From Promethearchaeia archaeon (GTDB taxonomy: Archaea > Asgardarchaeota > Lokiarchaeia > Sigyniarchaeales > SOKP01), in assembly GCA_029856295.1 (NCBI GenBank), contig JAHQWS010000126.1, positions 1-7,110 of the forward strand: 7,110 nt of DNA, written 5' to 3'. Positions 1-6,546 of the stretch are shown here, piece after piece. Made by a program: the position numbers and the translations under genes. Position 1 is the first letter of the stretch. The number at the start of each line of letters is the position of its first letter. The notes beneath the pieces were generated by a model. The model ran no database searches and was not told the DNA's origin. It worked only from the letters and a program-made list of their open reading frames with translations.

Positions 1-1355
1 AAAACATAGAACTCTTAACATATTCTGAAGTAACAGAAGTGTCTGGGTATATAGGGAATTTTGAAGTCACAATATTAAAAAAACCTCATTATGTAGATCA
101 AGTAAAATGTACTGGATGTGGAATATGTGTTGATTATTGCCCTGTTACTGTAGGGAATGATTTTGAATTAGGTTTAGCTACACGAAAAGCAATATATATT
201 CCATTTCCCCAAGCTATTCCTGGGCAATATACAATAGATATGGATAATTGTATTAAATGCGGAATTTGTGCAAGAATTGATGTATGTGAACCAGAAGCTA
301 TAATTTATGATGATCAACCAGAATATTTGAAAGTCAAAGTAGGAACAATTATTGTAGCAACTGGATGGGATTTATATGACCCAACAGAGTTAAAACAATA
401 TGGATATGGAATATATCCAAATGTTATTACGGGGCTTCAAATGGAACGTTTATTAAGTTCTTTTGGACCAGTTACAGGAAAACCAGTAAGACCTTCTGAT
501 TTAAAAGAACCACACAGCATAGCTTTCCTTCAATGCGTTGGAAGTAGAAATTTTAGAGATGGAGGTAATCAATATTGCTCTCGAGTCTGTTGTATGTATG
601 CAACAAAACAGGCAAGACAATATAAAGAAAAACATCCCGACGCTGATGTATATATTTTCTATATGGATATTCGAGCTTTTGGAAAAGGATATGAAGAATT
701 CTACGAATCTGCGGGACGAAATTATGGAATTAATTATGTAAGAGGCAGAATAGCAGAAGTTTCCGAAGATGAAGATCATAATATTATTATTCGTTCAGAG
801 GATACCTTAATTCAGCAACCAGTTGAATTGAAAGTAGATTTATTTGTATTATCAACCGGATTAGAACCTCGAGCAGATGCAGACATAATAACTTCTCTAT
901 TAAGAATTCAAAGATCAGCAGATGGATTTTTTTTAGAAGCTCATCCAAAATTAAGGCCAGTTGATACTTTAACTGATGGCATTTTTATTGCTGGTGTTGC
1001 TCAAGGACCAAAAGATATTCCTGATGCTGTTGCTCAAGCTAAAGGTGCTGCTTCTAGTGCAATTACTCTAATGGCTCAAGGTGAAGTAGAAATCGAACCC
1101 TATTATTCAGTAGTAGTTGAACATCTTTGCTCGGGTTGTAGAACTTGCCAATCTTTATGCCCATTCGGTGCGATTGATTTTGATGAATTTAGAAAGATTG
1201 CCGTTGTAAATCCTGTGCTATGTAAAGGGTGTGGAACATGTGTTTCAGCGTGTCCTTCAGGAGCGATGGTTCAAAATCATTTCACTAGTTTTCAACTAAA
1301 TTCCATTATAAATGAAGCAGTAAAACAAGCAACCGTTGAAAACGGCGGTAAATAA
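1..1355 (+). CDS. hdrA: HdrA, heterodisulfide reductase iron-sulfur/FAD subunit A (5' truncated by window edge)
   Basis: HdrA is the FAD-containing, electron-bifurcating core subunit of soluble heterodisulfide reductase complexes and passes electrons between ferredoxin or hydrogenase/formate modules and HdrBC. The frame is open from the first complete codon at base 3, and its residues (NIELLTYSEV) match mid-HdrA sequence, so the GTG at 39 is internal. About 450 residues are visible, and roughly 200 N-terminal residues are missing compared with typical HdrA of about 650. Visible in order: an inserted ferredoxin domain with cysteine codons at 108, 117, 126, 138 and 249, 258, 267, 285; the flavin-domain segment TIIVATGWDLYDP; the HdrA-specific cysteine group QCVGSRN...YCSRVCC (codons at 534, 576, 588, 591); the FAD-side motif DGIFIAGVAQGPKDI; and a C-terminal ferredoxin domain with two CxxCxxCxxxCP motifs (1128-1160 and 1221-1253). 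No MvhD-like fusion follows. The gene ends in TAA at 1353. hdrB and hdrC are not in the window. The identification is secure; the partner complex is unknown. Confidence 0.96.
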   Translation, partial: NIELLTYSEVTEVSGYIGNFEVTILKKPHYVDQVKCTGCGICVDYCPVTVGNDFELGLATRKAIYIPFPQAIPGQYTIDMDNCIKCGICARIDVCEPEAIIYDDQPEYLKVKVGTIIVATGWDLYDPTELKQYGYGIYPNVITGLQMERLLSSFGPVTGKPVRPSDLKEPHSIAFLQCVGSRNFRDGGNQYCSRVCCMYATKQARQYKEKHPDADVYIFYMDIRAFGKGYEEFYESAGRNYGINYVRGRIAEVSEDEDHNIIIRSEDTLIQQPVELKVDLFVLSTGLEPRADADIITSLLRIQRSADGFFLEAHPKLRPVDTLTDGIFIAGVAQGPKDIPDAVAQAKGAASSAITLMAQGEVEIEPYYSVVVEHLCSGCRTCQSLCPFGAIDFDEFRKIAVVNPVLCKGCGTCVSACPSGAMVQNHFTSFQLNSIINEAVKQATVENGGK

Positions 1356-1363
1356 ATGTTCTA

Positions 1364-1390
1364 ATTTTAATTTTTTACTTTTTTTAAATT
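1364..1390 (+). terminator. T-rich terminator downstream of hdrA
   Basis: Eleven to thirty bases after the hdrA stop the plus strand has a T6 run (1371-1376) and a T7 run (1379-1385) with only two bases between them and no GC-rich stem. This is the form expected of intrinsic archaeal termination at oligo-T tracts. It suggests that hdrA is the last gene of its transcript and that the next plus-strand gene has its own promoter. Confidence 0.5.
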
Positions 1391-1571
1391 TGAGTCCAAT
1401 TTGTTTTAATAATCTTAGAAATTCAACTTTAATCAATTTTATTACTAAATATTTGATAAATTTCCAGAATAAATAATATATAAAAAAAATCTGTTAGACT
1501 ATTATCAATTTCTCAAAAAGGTTCTATATATTTTATTTTAAATAAAGAAAGAGTTAAAATTCGCAAAATTA

Positions 1572-1579
1572 CTTATAAC
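1572..1579 (+). promoter_or_regulatory. Candidate archaeal TATA box for the 1626-2003 gene
   Basis: CTTATAAC lies about 47 bases before the ATG and is preceded by an A-rich stretch (CAAAATTA) that could act as a BRE. An archaeal start site about 26 bases downstream would fall near 1600, just before the ribosome binding site at 1612. The same CTTATAA core occurs upstream of the nitroreductase gene on the other strand. The whole 1356-1625 intergenic region is very AT-rich, so chance matches are likely. I see no tRNA, small ORF or GC-rich structure in the rest of it. Confidence 0.3.
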
Positions 1580-1611
1580 TATTAATAATATCCAATAAAT
1601 CATTAGTTTAT

Positions 1612-1616
1612 GGTGA
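1612..1616 (+). promoter_or_regulatory. Ribosome binding site GGTGA
   Basis: GGTGA is complementary to the conserved 3' end of 16S rRNA and sits nine bases before the ATG at 1626, which supports that start for the small CxxC protein. Confidence 0.65.
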
Positions 1617-1625
1617 ATATATATT

Positions 1626-2003
1626 ATGAATGATAATAAAAAATTAGTGTTTATCTATAATGCTGACTCTGGACTGATTAATGCGGTCAAAGATTATTTT
1701 CATAAAAAGCGCAGTCCTGAAACATATCAATGTAATTTATGTTTTCAGACATTTGGTGGTGGATTCTCTATGAAGAAGGACTGGAAAAGTTATGTTAATA
1801 ATTTGGATATTCCAGTCGAATTTTTACATAAAGATGAATTTGAAAAGGAATATGATGTAAAAGATGCCAAGTATCCTTCGACTTATCTTAAAAATGGCTC
1901 AAGCATGAAACTATTTATATCTCAAGATGAAATGGATGAAATCAAATCACTTGAAGAATTGAAAGATCTGGTAAATAAAAGATTAGAGAAATTCTCTACT
2001 TAA
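1626..2003 (+). CDS. Small conserved CxxC protein, possibly thioredoxin-like fold, function unknown
   Basis: This complete 125-residue protein has no signal peptide or membrane segment, so it is probably cytosolic. I recognise the sequence style (FIYNADSG near residues 9-16, then HKKRSPETYQCNLC at 26-39, then a Gly-rich turn and MKKDW) as that of an uncharacterised family also found in bacteria, but I cannot give it a function. Cys36 and Cys39 form the only CxxC pair and are its only cysteines. The order strand (KLVFIYNA), helix, CxxC, helix, strand (PVEFLHKDEF), YPSTYLKNG with Pro84, strand and C-terminal helix resembles a thioredoxin fold with a cis-Pro-like loop, although the CxxC lies later than in classical thioredoxin. 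A metal- or disulfide-binding role is equally possible. It starts at ATG with a good GGTGA site, appears monocistronic, and converges with the minus-strand NHLRC2-like gene 34 bases away. Confidence 0.85.
   Translation: MNDNKKLVFIYNADSGLINAVKDYFHKKRSPETYQCNLCFQTFGGGFSMKKDWKSYVNNLDIPVEFLHKDEFEKEYDVKDAKYPSTYLKNGSSMKLFISQDEMDEIKSLEELKDLVNKRLEKFST
1984..1998. repeat. 15-base perfect palindrome at the end of the small CxxC gene
   Basis: TAGAGAA and TTCTCTA flank a single central A, immediately before the stop codon and upstream of the T-rich convergent spacer. It is too tight to make a normal hairpin loop without opening the centre. It may be a weak 3'-end structure or simply the codons for the final residues. 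Confidence 0.3.
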
Positions 2004-2040
2004 ATCTAAAATATAATTTATTATCCTTTTATTGTTTTTA
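2004..2040 (+). terminator. Convergent spacer with plus-strand T tracts
   Basis: The 34 bases between the two convergent stop codons are almost all A/T. They contain CCTTTTATTGTTTTTA on the plus strand (2023-2040), a likely oligo-T terminator for the small CxxC gene. The minus strand lacks a comparable T run here. Transcripts of the operon probably end further left, inside the complement of the small gene, where CTTTTATTT occurs on the minus strand. Confidence 0.4.
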
Positions 2041-3588
2041 ATATAAATAAATATCATTTAATTGCTCACTTTTAAAATCAAAAACTCTAATTAAATGATT
2101 ATTAGTATCGGCAATATATAACTTCTTATTGAACTGCAGAACATCATTAGGTTCATATAACGGTAACACATCGCAGTTCTTATCACCTATCTTACAAATC
2201 CCTTTTCTTGGCCTAAAAATAAGATTAGTTAATTGTTGGGTCTCCAAATTGGCAATTCTAACTGCGTGGTTGTAAGTATCAGCAAGGTATATTTTATCGT
2301 TCTGTACATCAACGCCAAGTGGATGCTGTAATAATGCTAGATTAAATGAACCACTCTTCATTCCGAAAGTAAATAGACCTTTTCCGATTAATGTGTTAAC
2401 TCGTTTATTTTTTAGATCTATAAATCTTAATCCCGATACTTCGCTATCTGCAAAGAAGAGCTTTTGAGTCTCTTTGTCTAATGCTAAGCCACTTGGTTGG
2501 GCTAACGCAGCATCATGAAGTTCTCCATCAATGATATCTTCCCTTCCACTCCCCGCAAAATCTTGAATAGTTTTTTTCTTGAGATTTAACCTCCATATTT
2601 GATGAGTACCCGCCATGGCAATATAAATATACTCCTCATCAATTGCTAAATCCCAAGGAGAACTAAGTGAAATAGTTAAGGGATCTCCATAATACTTCCG
2701 TACAAAACCTTGTGTTCCGGTACCAGCAATAGTTTTAACTTTTCTTGTAGTAAAATCGATTGATCTTATTGCGTGATTTTCGGTATCGGCTACATATAAT
2801 TTATTATCTTGATAGGCAATTCCCTGAGGTAAATGAAATTGAGCCTCTTCAAAATTACCGTCTTTAAATCCTTTTTGCCCGTTTCCGATAATATTCAGGA
2901 TTTTCCCATTATTACCCTCTTCTAGTTGGACTTTTAAAATTCTATGATGGTTAGAATCACTTATAAATAGATGATTTTCTTGGGGGTTTATTGTTATTTT
3001 TCCCGGAAATTTAAGATAGGACTCAATATATATATCTGGATGAATTTCATATTTTTTTTTTGCCAATGTTCCATCGATTTTCCCTTTTTCTAAAGCTCTA
3101 CTAATAAGACTATCTAACATGTCTCTTCGACCTTCACCGGCAGCCCTTCCCATAACATTTCCATCTGTACCGATTACTATAAAGGAAGGCCATGCATTGA
3201 TTTTATATCCACGCCATAATACCAAATCATTATCAATCAATACCGGATGTTTAATTTCATACCGGGATACGGCCGAACGAATGTTATCTTTGTCTTTCTC
3301 ATTATTAAATTTAGCCGAATGCACACCAATAACGATTACAGGCTCATTTTTATACTTTTCTTCCAGATCCTTTAAATCATTTAGCACATGTATACAATTA
3401 ATACAGCAGTATGTCCAAAAATCGAGCAGAATAACATGTCCTTTTAATTTTCCAAGTGTTAATGGTTCAGAAGTATTGATCCATTCTAATTTATCTGGAA
3501 AATCTATGGTTTTTACAGACATAGCTTTTTTAAATCCTCTTATCATATTTTTCAAATTTGCAGCAATCTTCTGTTCAAAATCGTCCAA
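2038..3588 (-). CDS. NHLRC2-like protein: thioredoxin/TlpA-like domain plus six-bladed NHL propeller
   Basis: This protein of up to 516 residues has no signal peptide and is probably cytosolic. The N-terminal domain (about 30-180) is a thioredoxin/TlpA-type fold with LLDFWTYCCINCIHVL, where Cys62-Ile-Asn-Cys65 is the CxxC, Cys61 precedes it, and the cis-Pro is in AWPSF (Pro134). The CCINC signature is that of human NHLRC2 and its prokaryotic relatives. Residues about 190-516 hold six NHL blades, each with an (I/V/L)AD-type strand followed by a NH-I/V-R-like turn; the blade 3 (AMAGTHQI) and blade 4 (ADSEVSGL) turns are divergent. The extra C-terminal beta domain of human NHLRC2 is absent. The only other cysteines are Cys465 and Cys472, in a loop before the last blade. 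The longest frame starts with TTG at 3588 without a clear ribosome site; ATG at 3546 (residue 15) is an alternative, and both leave the domain intact. It lies 42 bases after the SPATA20-like gene, probably as the last gene of the operon. The biochemical role is unknown. Confidence 0.92.
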   Translation of the reverse strand: MDDFEQKIAANLKNMIRGFKKAMSVKTIDFPDKLEWINTSEPLTLGKLKGHVILLDFWTYCCINCIHVLNDLKDLEEKYKNEPVIVIGVHSAKFNNEKDKDNIRSAVSRYEIKHPVLIDNDLVLWRGYKINAWPSFIVIGTDGNVMGRAAGEGRRDMLDSLISRALEKGKIDGTLAKKKYEIHPDIYIESYLKFPGKITINPQENHLFISDSNHHRILKVQLEEGNNGKILNIIGNGQKGFKDGNFEEAQFHLPQGIAYQDNKLYVADTENHAIRSIDFTTRKVKTIAGTGTQGFVRKYYGDPLTISLSSPWDLAIDEEYIYIAMAGTHQIWRLNLKKKTIQDFAGSGREDIIDGELHDAALAQPSGLALDKETQKLFFADSEVSGLRFIDLKNKRVNTLIGKGLFTFGMKSGSFNLALLQHPLGVDVQNDKIYLADTYNHAVRIANLETQQLTNLIFRPRKGICKIGDKNCDVLPLYEPNDVLQFNKKLYIADTNNHLIRVFDFKSEQLNDIYLY

Positions 3589-3630
3589 CTTTCTCTGATC
3601 TCTTTAATATGATTTTTAGTTTTATAAAAT

Positions 3631-5733
3631 TCATTTTAAACTCCATTTTGATTCCAACAGTTCTAGCATTTTACTTATCTGATTTGTCGCCGGTTTACAG
3701 GTTTGATTAATACAAATATAAGCCGCAGCTTTACCATCGACTTTCTCGTAGTATTTAGCAAACTCGGCTATATTAACTATTTCTGGGGATGCCATTTCGG
3801 TAGGGAGAAAAAGTAAGGACTTATTTGGGATATATTCCTCTCTGATTGCGTTTAGCATCTCTTTAGTATCTTCGCCATTTGTATCTCCAGCAATCACTAA
3901 AGTATATGTAGGGCCTATGGCAAAATCTATCGCAACCATTAAATAACTATAAGCTGCTGTATTATTTTTTACACTTTCAGCAAAAACTCTATTTAAATAA
4001 TCTGCTTTCTGTTCTAAATCATGATCCCACGTTAATTGAGCTAACTTAAGTAAATTTAGCATAGAAACAGAATTCCCCGAGGGTATAGCTCCATCATAAA
4101 TATCTTTTTGTCTTATTAAAAGTTCTTCTCCATCATCGGCAGTAAAAAAGAACCCCCCAATTTTATCATCCCAAAAATGCTCAATTTGAGCTTTATTTAA
4201 TTCTATAGCAGTTTTTAGATAAGAATTATCAAAGGTGGTTTCATAGAGTTCAAGTAACCCCCAGATAAAAAACGCGTAGTCATCTAAGTAGGCATCAATT
4301 TCATTGTTGCCATCACGATATCTATGTAATAAACGACCATCAGATTTACGTAAGTCATTAAGAATAAATTTAACTGCTTGTTCAGCTGCTTTTAAATATA
4401 GCGGATCACATAATATTTGAGCTCCCCTCGCTAATGCGGCAATCATTAATCCATTCCAGTCCGTTAAAATTTTATCATCCTTATGAGGATAAATTCTTTT
4501 TACGCGAATGTTAAAAAGTTTTTCTCGTATTTCTTCTATTTTAACTCTAAGTTCCTGTTCTGTAAAGTTGAACTCTTTTGCCAAACTACTTAAGGAGTCT
4601 TTAAGATGTAAAATATTGGAACCCAACTTTCTTTTAGTAGCTTCTTCTAAAAAATTCCCTGTTTCCTCAATATTAAACACTTTTTTTATTAAATCCGCTT
4701 CGTCTTTATCAAGAATATTTTCAATTTCTTCCGTGGTCCATACATAAAATTTACCTTCTTCTCCCTCGCTGTCAGCATCTTCAGCTGAGTAAAATCCACC
4801 TTCTGGAGAAGTCATATCTCTTAAAATATATGTAAAGATTTCAATAGCAGTTTTACTATAATCAGGATTTTTAGTAGCCTGATAAAGCTCTAAATAAGCG
4901 AGGGCCAATAATGCATTGTCATATAACATTTTCTCAAAATGTGGTACCAACCATTCGGCATCAGTTGAATAACGATGAAATCCAAAACCTATATGATCAT
5001 ATACTCCACCATTCCTCATAGCCTGAAGAGTTTTTTCAACCATGCTAAGTGCATCTCCATTTCCGGTACGCTTCCAAAATCGTAGTAAGAAAAGAAGATT
5101 ATGAGGGGTGGGAAATTTTGGAGCACCTCCAAATCCTCCATTTCGCTCATCAAAACGAGATTTAAGAACATTAAAAGCAGAGTTGAGAGTTTTTTCATCG
5201 AGTTTTAGTCCTGGATTATCAACACTTATATTTAATAGAGCATTTGTAATTTGGTTACTGGTTTTATAAATTTCATCTTTATCATTACTCCAAAGCTCTT
5301 TAACTCTATTAATCAGATCTATTAAACCGATCCTACCAAATCTAGTTACTTTAGGAAAATATGTTCCTGCAAAAAACGGTTTTTTATCAGGGGTCATAAT
5401 AATAGTAAGCGGCCAGCCACCAGAATTTGTCATTAATTGGCAGACGGTCATATATATCTTATCTATGTCCGGACGCTCCTCTTTGTCAACTTTAATTGAA
5501 ATAAAAACTTCATTCATAAGTTTAGCAACTTCGGGATCCTCAAAAGATTCATGTGCCATTACATGACACCAGTGGCAAGTAGAATAGCCAATTGATAAAA
5601 AGATTGGCTTATTCTCTTCCTGAGCCTTTTTGAAGGCCTCTTTCCCCCAGGGATACCAATTAACAGGATTTTCAGCATGTTGTAATAAATAGGGGCTTTT
5701 TTCAAATGCTAATTTATTTGTAGTTTTTTCCAT
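3631..5733 (-). CDS. SPATA20/YyaL family protein (DUF255 thioredoxin domain plus alpha-hairpin barrel)
   Basis: This 700-residue protein is full length for the family known as YyaL or SSP411 in prokaryotes and SPATA20 in humans. The N-terminal thioredoxin domain (about 1-165) shows the family hallmarks: SPYLLQHAENPVNWYPW (13-29), the active site STCHWCH (Cys53, Cys56), the DKEERPDID region (83-91) and the GGWP cis-Pro loop (Pro108). The rest resembles a six-hairpin glycosidase/epimerase-type alpha-barrel, with GGFGGAPKFP (199-208), HFEKMLYDNALL, a GGFYSAEDADSEG segment and DDKILTDWNGLM. A second cysteine pair, CINQTC (Cys674, Cys679), sits near the C-terminus, as in relatives. No signal peptide is visible, so it is probably cytosolic. 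The ATG at 5733 directly follows the nitroreductase TAA, and a strong GAGGTG site lies inside the upstream gene, so translation is probably coupled. The substrate and reaction are not known for the family; the call is at family level only. Confidence 0.95.
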   Translation of the reverse strand: MEKTTNKLAFEKSPYLLQHAENPVNWYPWGKEAFKKAQEENKPIFLSIGYSTCHWCHVMAHESFEDPEVAKLMNEVFISIKVDKEERPDIDKIYMTVCQLMTNSGGWPLTIIMTPDKKPFFAGTYFPKVTRFGRIGLIDLINRVKELWSNDKDEIYKTSNQITNALLNISVDNPGLKLDEKTLNSAFNVLKSRFDERNGGFGGAPKFPTPHNLLFLLRFWKRTGNGDALSMVEKTLQAMRNGGVYDHIGFGFHRYSTDAEWLVPHFEKMLYDNALLALAYLELYQATKNPDYSKTAIEIFTYILRDMTSPEGGFYSAEDADSEGEEGKFYVWTTEEIENILDKDEADLIKKVFNIEETGNFLEEATKRKLGSNILHLKDSLSSLAKEFNFTEQELRVKIEEIREKLFNIRVKRIYPHKDDKILTDWNGLMIAALARGAQILCDPLYLKAAEQAVKFILNDLRKSDGRLLHRYRDGNNEIDAYLDDYAFFIWGLLELYETTFDNSYLKTAIELNKAQIEHFWDDKIGGFFFTADDGEELLIRQKDIYDGAIPSGNSVSMLNLLKLAQLTWDHDLEQKADYLNRVFAESVKNNTAAYSYLMVAIDFAIGPTYTLVIAGDTNGEDTKEMLNAIREEYIPNKSLLFLPTEMASPEIVNIAEFAKYYEKVDGKAAAYICINQTCKPATNQISKMLELLESKWSLK

Positions 5734-6315
5734 TTAAGGCACCTCATTATTTTTAGTAGTATCAGAATATTCATCAATATAAACAAATTCACTTAATGCT
5801 TTTCTTGGAGGTCTCTGTTTTTCTCCTAATTTCATTGCTTCAGAGAAAACAGGATTTATTTCATTGGAATGTTTCCCAATAATGACAAGCGTTATTAATC
5901 TCATCTCACCTGGAATTTTAAGAATTTGTTTCGCTCTTTCTTCATTGAAACCAGCAATCGGATGGGCTACCAGACCTAATTCCGTAGCTCTTAGAATTAT
6001 AAATGCTGTAGCCATTCCTGTATCAAATAAATAATAAAGGCGTTCACCAATAATACAATCATTCTCTGGTTGGCTAAATACTGCAATGATAAGAGATGCC
6101 CTTTCCACCCATTTGTTTCCAGTAGAAAGAGTGGTGAATAATTTCTCCAATTGTTCCTTATCTTTAACAAATATATAGTTCCAAGGCTGTTTATTCATGC
6201 ATGATGGTGCTATCTGAGCTTTCTCAGCCAAATCCATAATAAGAGTATCGCTAATTTCAATAGACTCAAGAGATCTATAAGCCCTCCTTATTTTAATTGC
6301 TTCATTCACATTCAT
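5734..6315 (-). CDS. Nitroreductase family protein (FMN-dependent oxidoreductase)
   Basis: At 193 residues it has the usual length for the family, whose members bind FMN and use NAD(P)H to reduce flavins, quinones, nitro compounds or other acceptors, generally as cytosolic dimers. The N-terminal IKIRRAYRSL (7-16) is the RRSxR-type FMN phosphate-binding motif. APSCMNKQPW (36-45) is the classic flavin-binding segment, here with Cys39. TELGLVAHPIAGF near 110-125 and RPPRK near the C-terminus are also typical. The physiological substrate cannot be read from the sequence. The ATG at 6315 is preceded by only a weak purine-poor GGTCTGA stretch, but the FMN motif begins a few residues later, so the start cannot be much further in. 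It is the first gene of the probable three-gene operon with the SPATA20-like and NHLRC2-like proteins, which suggests that it reduces or serves a thiol/disulfide system; this is inference from position. Confidence 0.93.
   Translation of the reverse strand: MNVNEAIKIRRAYRSLESIEISDTLIMDLAEKAQIAPSCMNKQPWNYIFVKDKEQLEKLFTTLSTGNKWVERASLIIAVFSQPENDCIIGERLYYLFDTGMATAFIILRATELGLVAHPIAGFNEERAKQILKIPGEMRLITLVIIGKHSNEINPVFSEAMKLGEKQRPPRKALSEFVYIDEYSDTTKNNEVP
5740..5745 (-). promoter_or_regulatory. Ribosome binding site GAGGTG within the nitroreductase 3' end
   Basis: Read on the minus strand, GAGGTG forms the Glu-Val codons just before the nitroreductase Pro-stop and lies six bases before the ATG at 5733. 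It fixes the start of the SPATA20-like gene and implies reinitiation or translational coupling. Confidence 0.75.
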
Positions 6316-6355
6316 ATTATCAGACCAAAACTTTTCTATATATTAATGAATTATT

Positions 6356-6362
6356 TTATAAG
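6356..6362 (-). promoter_or_regulatory. Candidate TATA box (proximal) for the nitroreductase operon
   Basis: On the minus strand CTTATAA, preceded by TTGAAAT as a possible BRE, lies about 41 bases before the ATG at 6315. Transcription beginning about 26 bases downstream would give a leader of some 15 bases. The call rests on position and on similarity to the box before the gene at 1626. The region is extremely AT-rich. Confidence 0.35.
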
Positions 6363-6368
6363 ATTTCA

Positions 6369-6390
6369 ATAAATAATTTCTATTATTTAT
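6369..6390. repeat. 9-base inverted repeat with 4-base spacer upstream of the nitroreductase operon
   Basis: ATAAATAAT (6369-6377) and ATTATTTAT (6382-6390) are perfect reverse complements around TTCT. The element lies between the two CTTATAA boxes and overlaps the distal one, so it could be a dimeric repressor operator. As it is entirely A/T, chance is a serious alternative. Confidence 0.35.
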
Positions 6391-6393
6391 AAG
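6387..6393 (-). promoter_or_regulatory. Second (distal) CTTATAA box upstream of the nitroreductase operon
   Basis: An exact copy of the proximal CTTATAA, followed by ATAAT-type sequence as in the proximal copy, lies 31 bases further upstream, about three helical turns away. It may be an alternative promoter or part of a repeated regulatory element. Confidence 0.25.
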
Positions 6394-6430
6394 ATAATAT
6401 TACAAAATATCAATCTACGGCTTATATTCT

Positions 6431-6466
6431 ATTAAAAACCGTTAAAACTTGATTAAAGCCAAAAAG
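6431..6466 (-). terminator. Possible T-tract terminator after the peroxiredoxin gene
   Basis: On the minus strand downstream of the peroxiredoxin stop there are two T5 runs (6465-6461 and 6438-6434) separated by T-rich sequence. They could end the peroxiredoxin transcript before the operon promoter. A longer T8 run (6580-6573) lies inside the last codons of that gene and may also terminate. The rest of the 231-base gap 6316-6546 shows only the promoter elements listed separately. Confidence 0.25.
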
Positions 6467-6546
6467 AGTAGAATCAAATTGTTAATAAATTATAAAACCT
6501 AATTTTTAAATTCATATTTTAATATCATTCGATCCTCGAACGTTAT

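Noticed and set aside
39..41. GTG as the start of the first gene
   Set aside because: The frame continues upstream to the window edge with residues (NIELLTYSEVTEV) that match the interior of HdrA, so the gene is cut by the window rather than starting here.
501..779. Minus-strand open frame of 92 codons and plus-strand frame 538-741 inside hdrA
   Set aside because: Both overlap the conserved cysteine and flavin region of HdrA in other frames, lack recognisable protein features, and reflect AT-rich shadowing.
1356..1625. Possible small RNA or tRNA gene between hdrA and the small CxxC gene
   Set aside because: The stretch is nearly all A/T and shows no cloverleaf, GC-rich stem or conserved tRNA box.
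3119..3598. Plus-strand open frame of 159 codons antisense to the NHLRC2-like gene
   Set aside because: It lies opposite the well-conserved thioredoxin domain, its translation is Ser/Phe/Ile-rich as expected of antisense, and it has no ribosome site.
4508..5198. Plus-strand frame 4508-4747 and minus-strand frame 5016-5198 inside the SPATA20-like gene
   Set aside because: Both lie in other frames of a clearly coding and conserved gene and show no motif.
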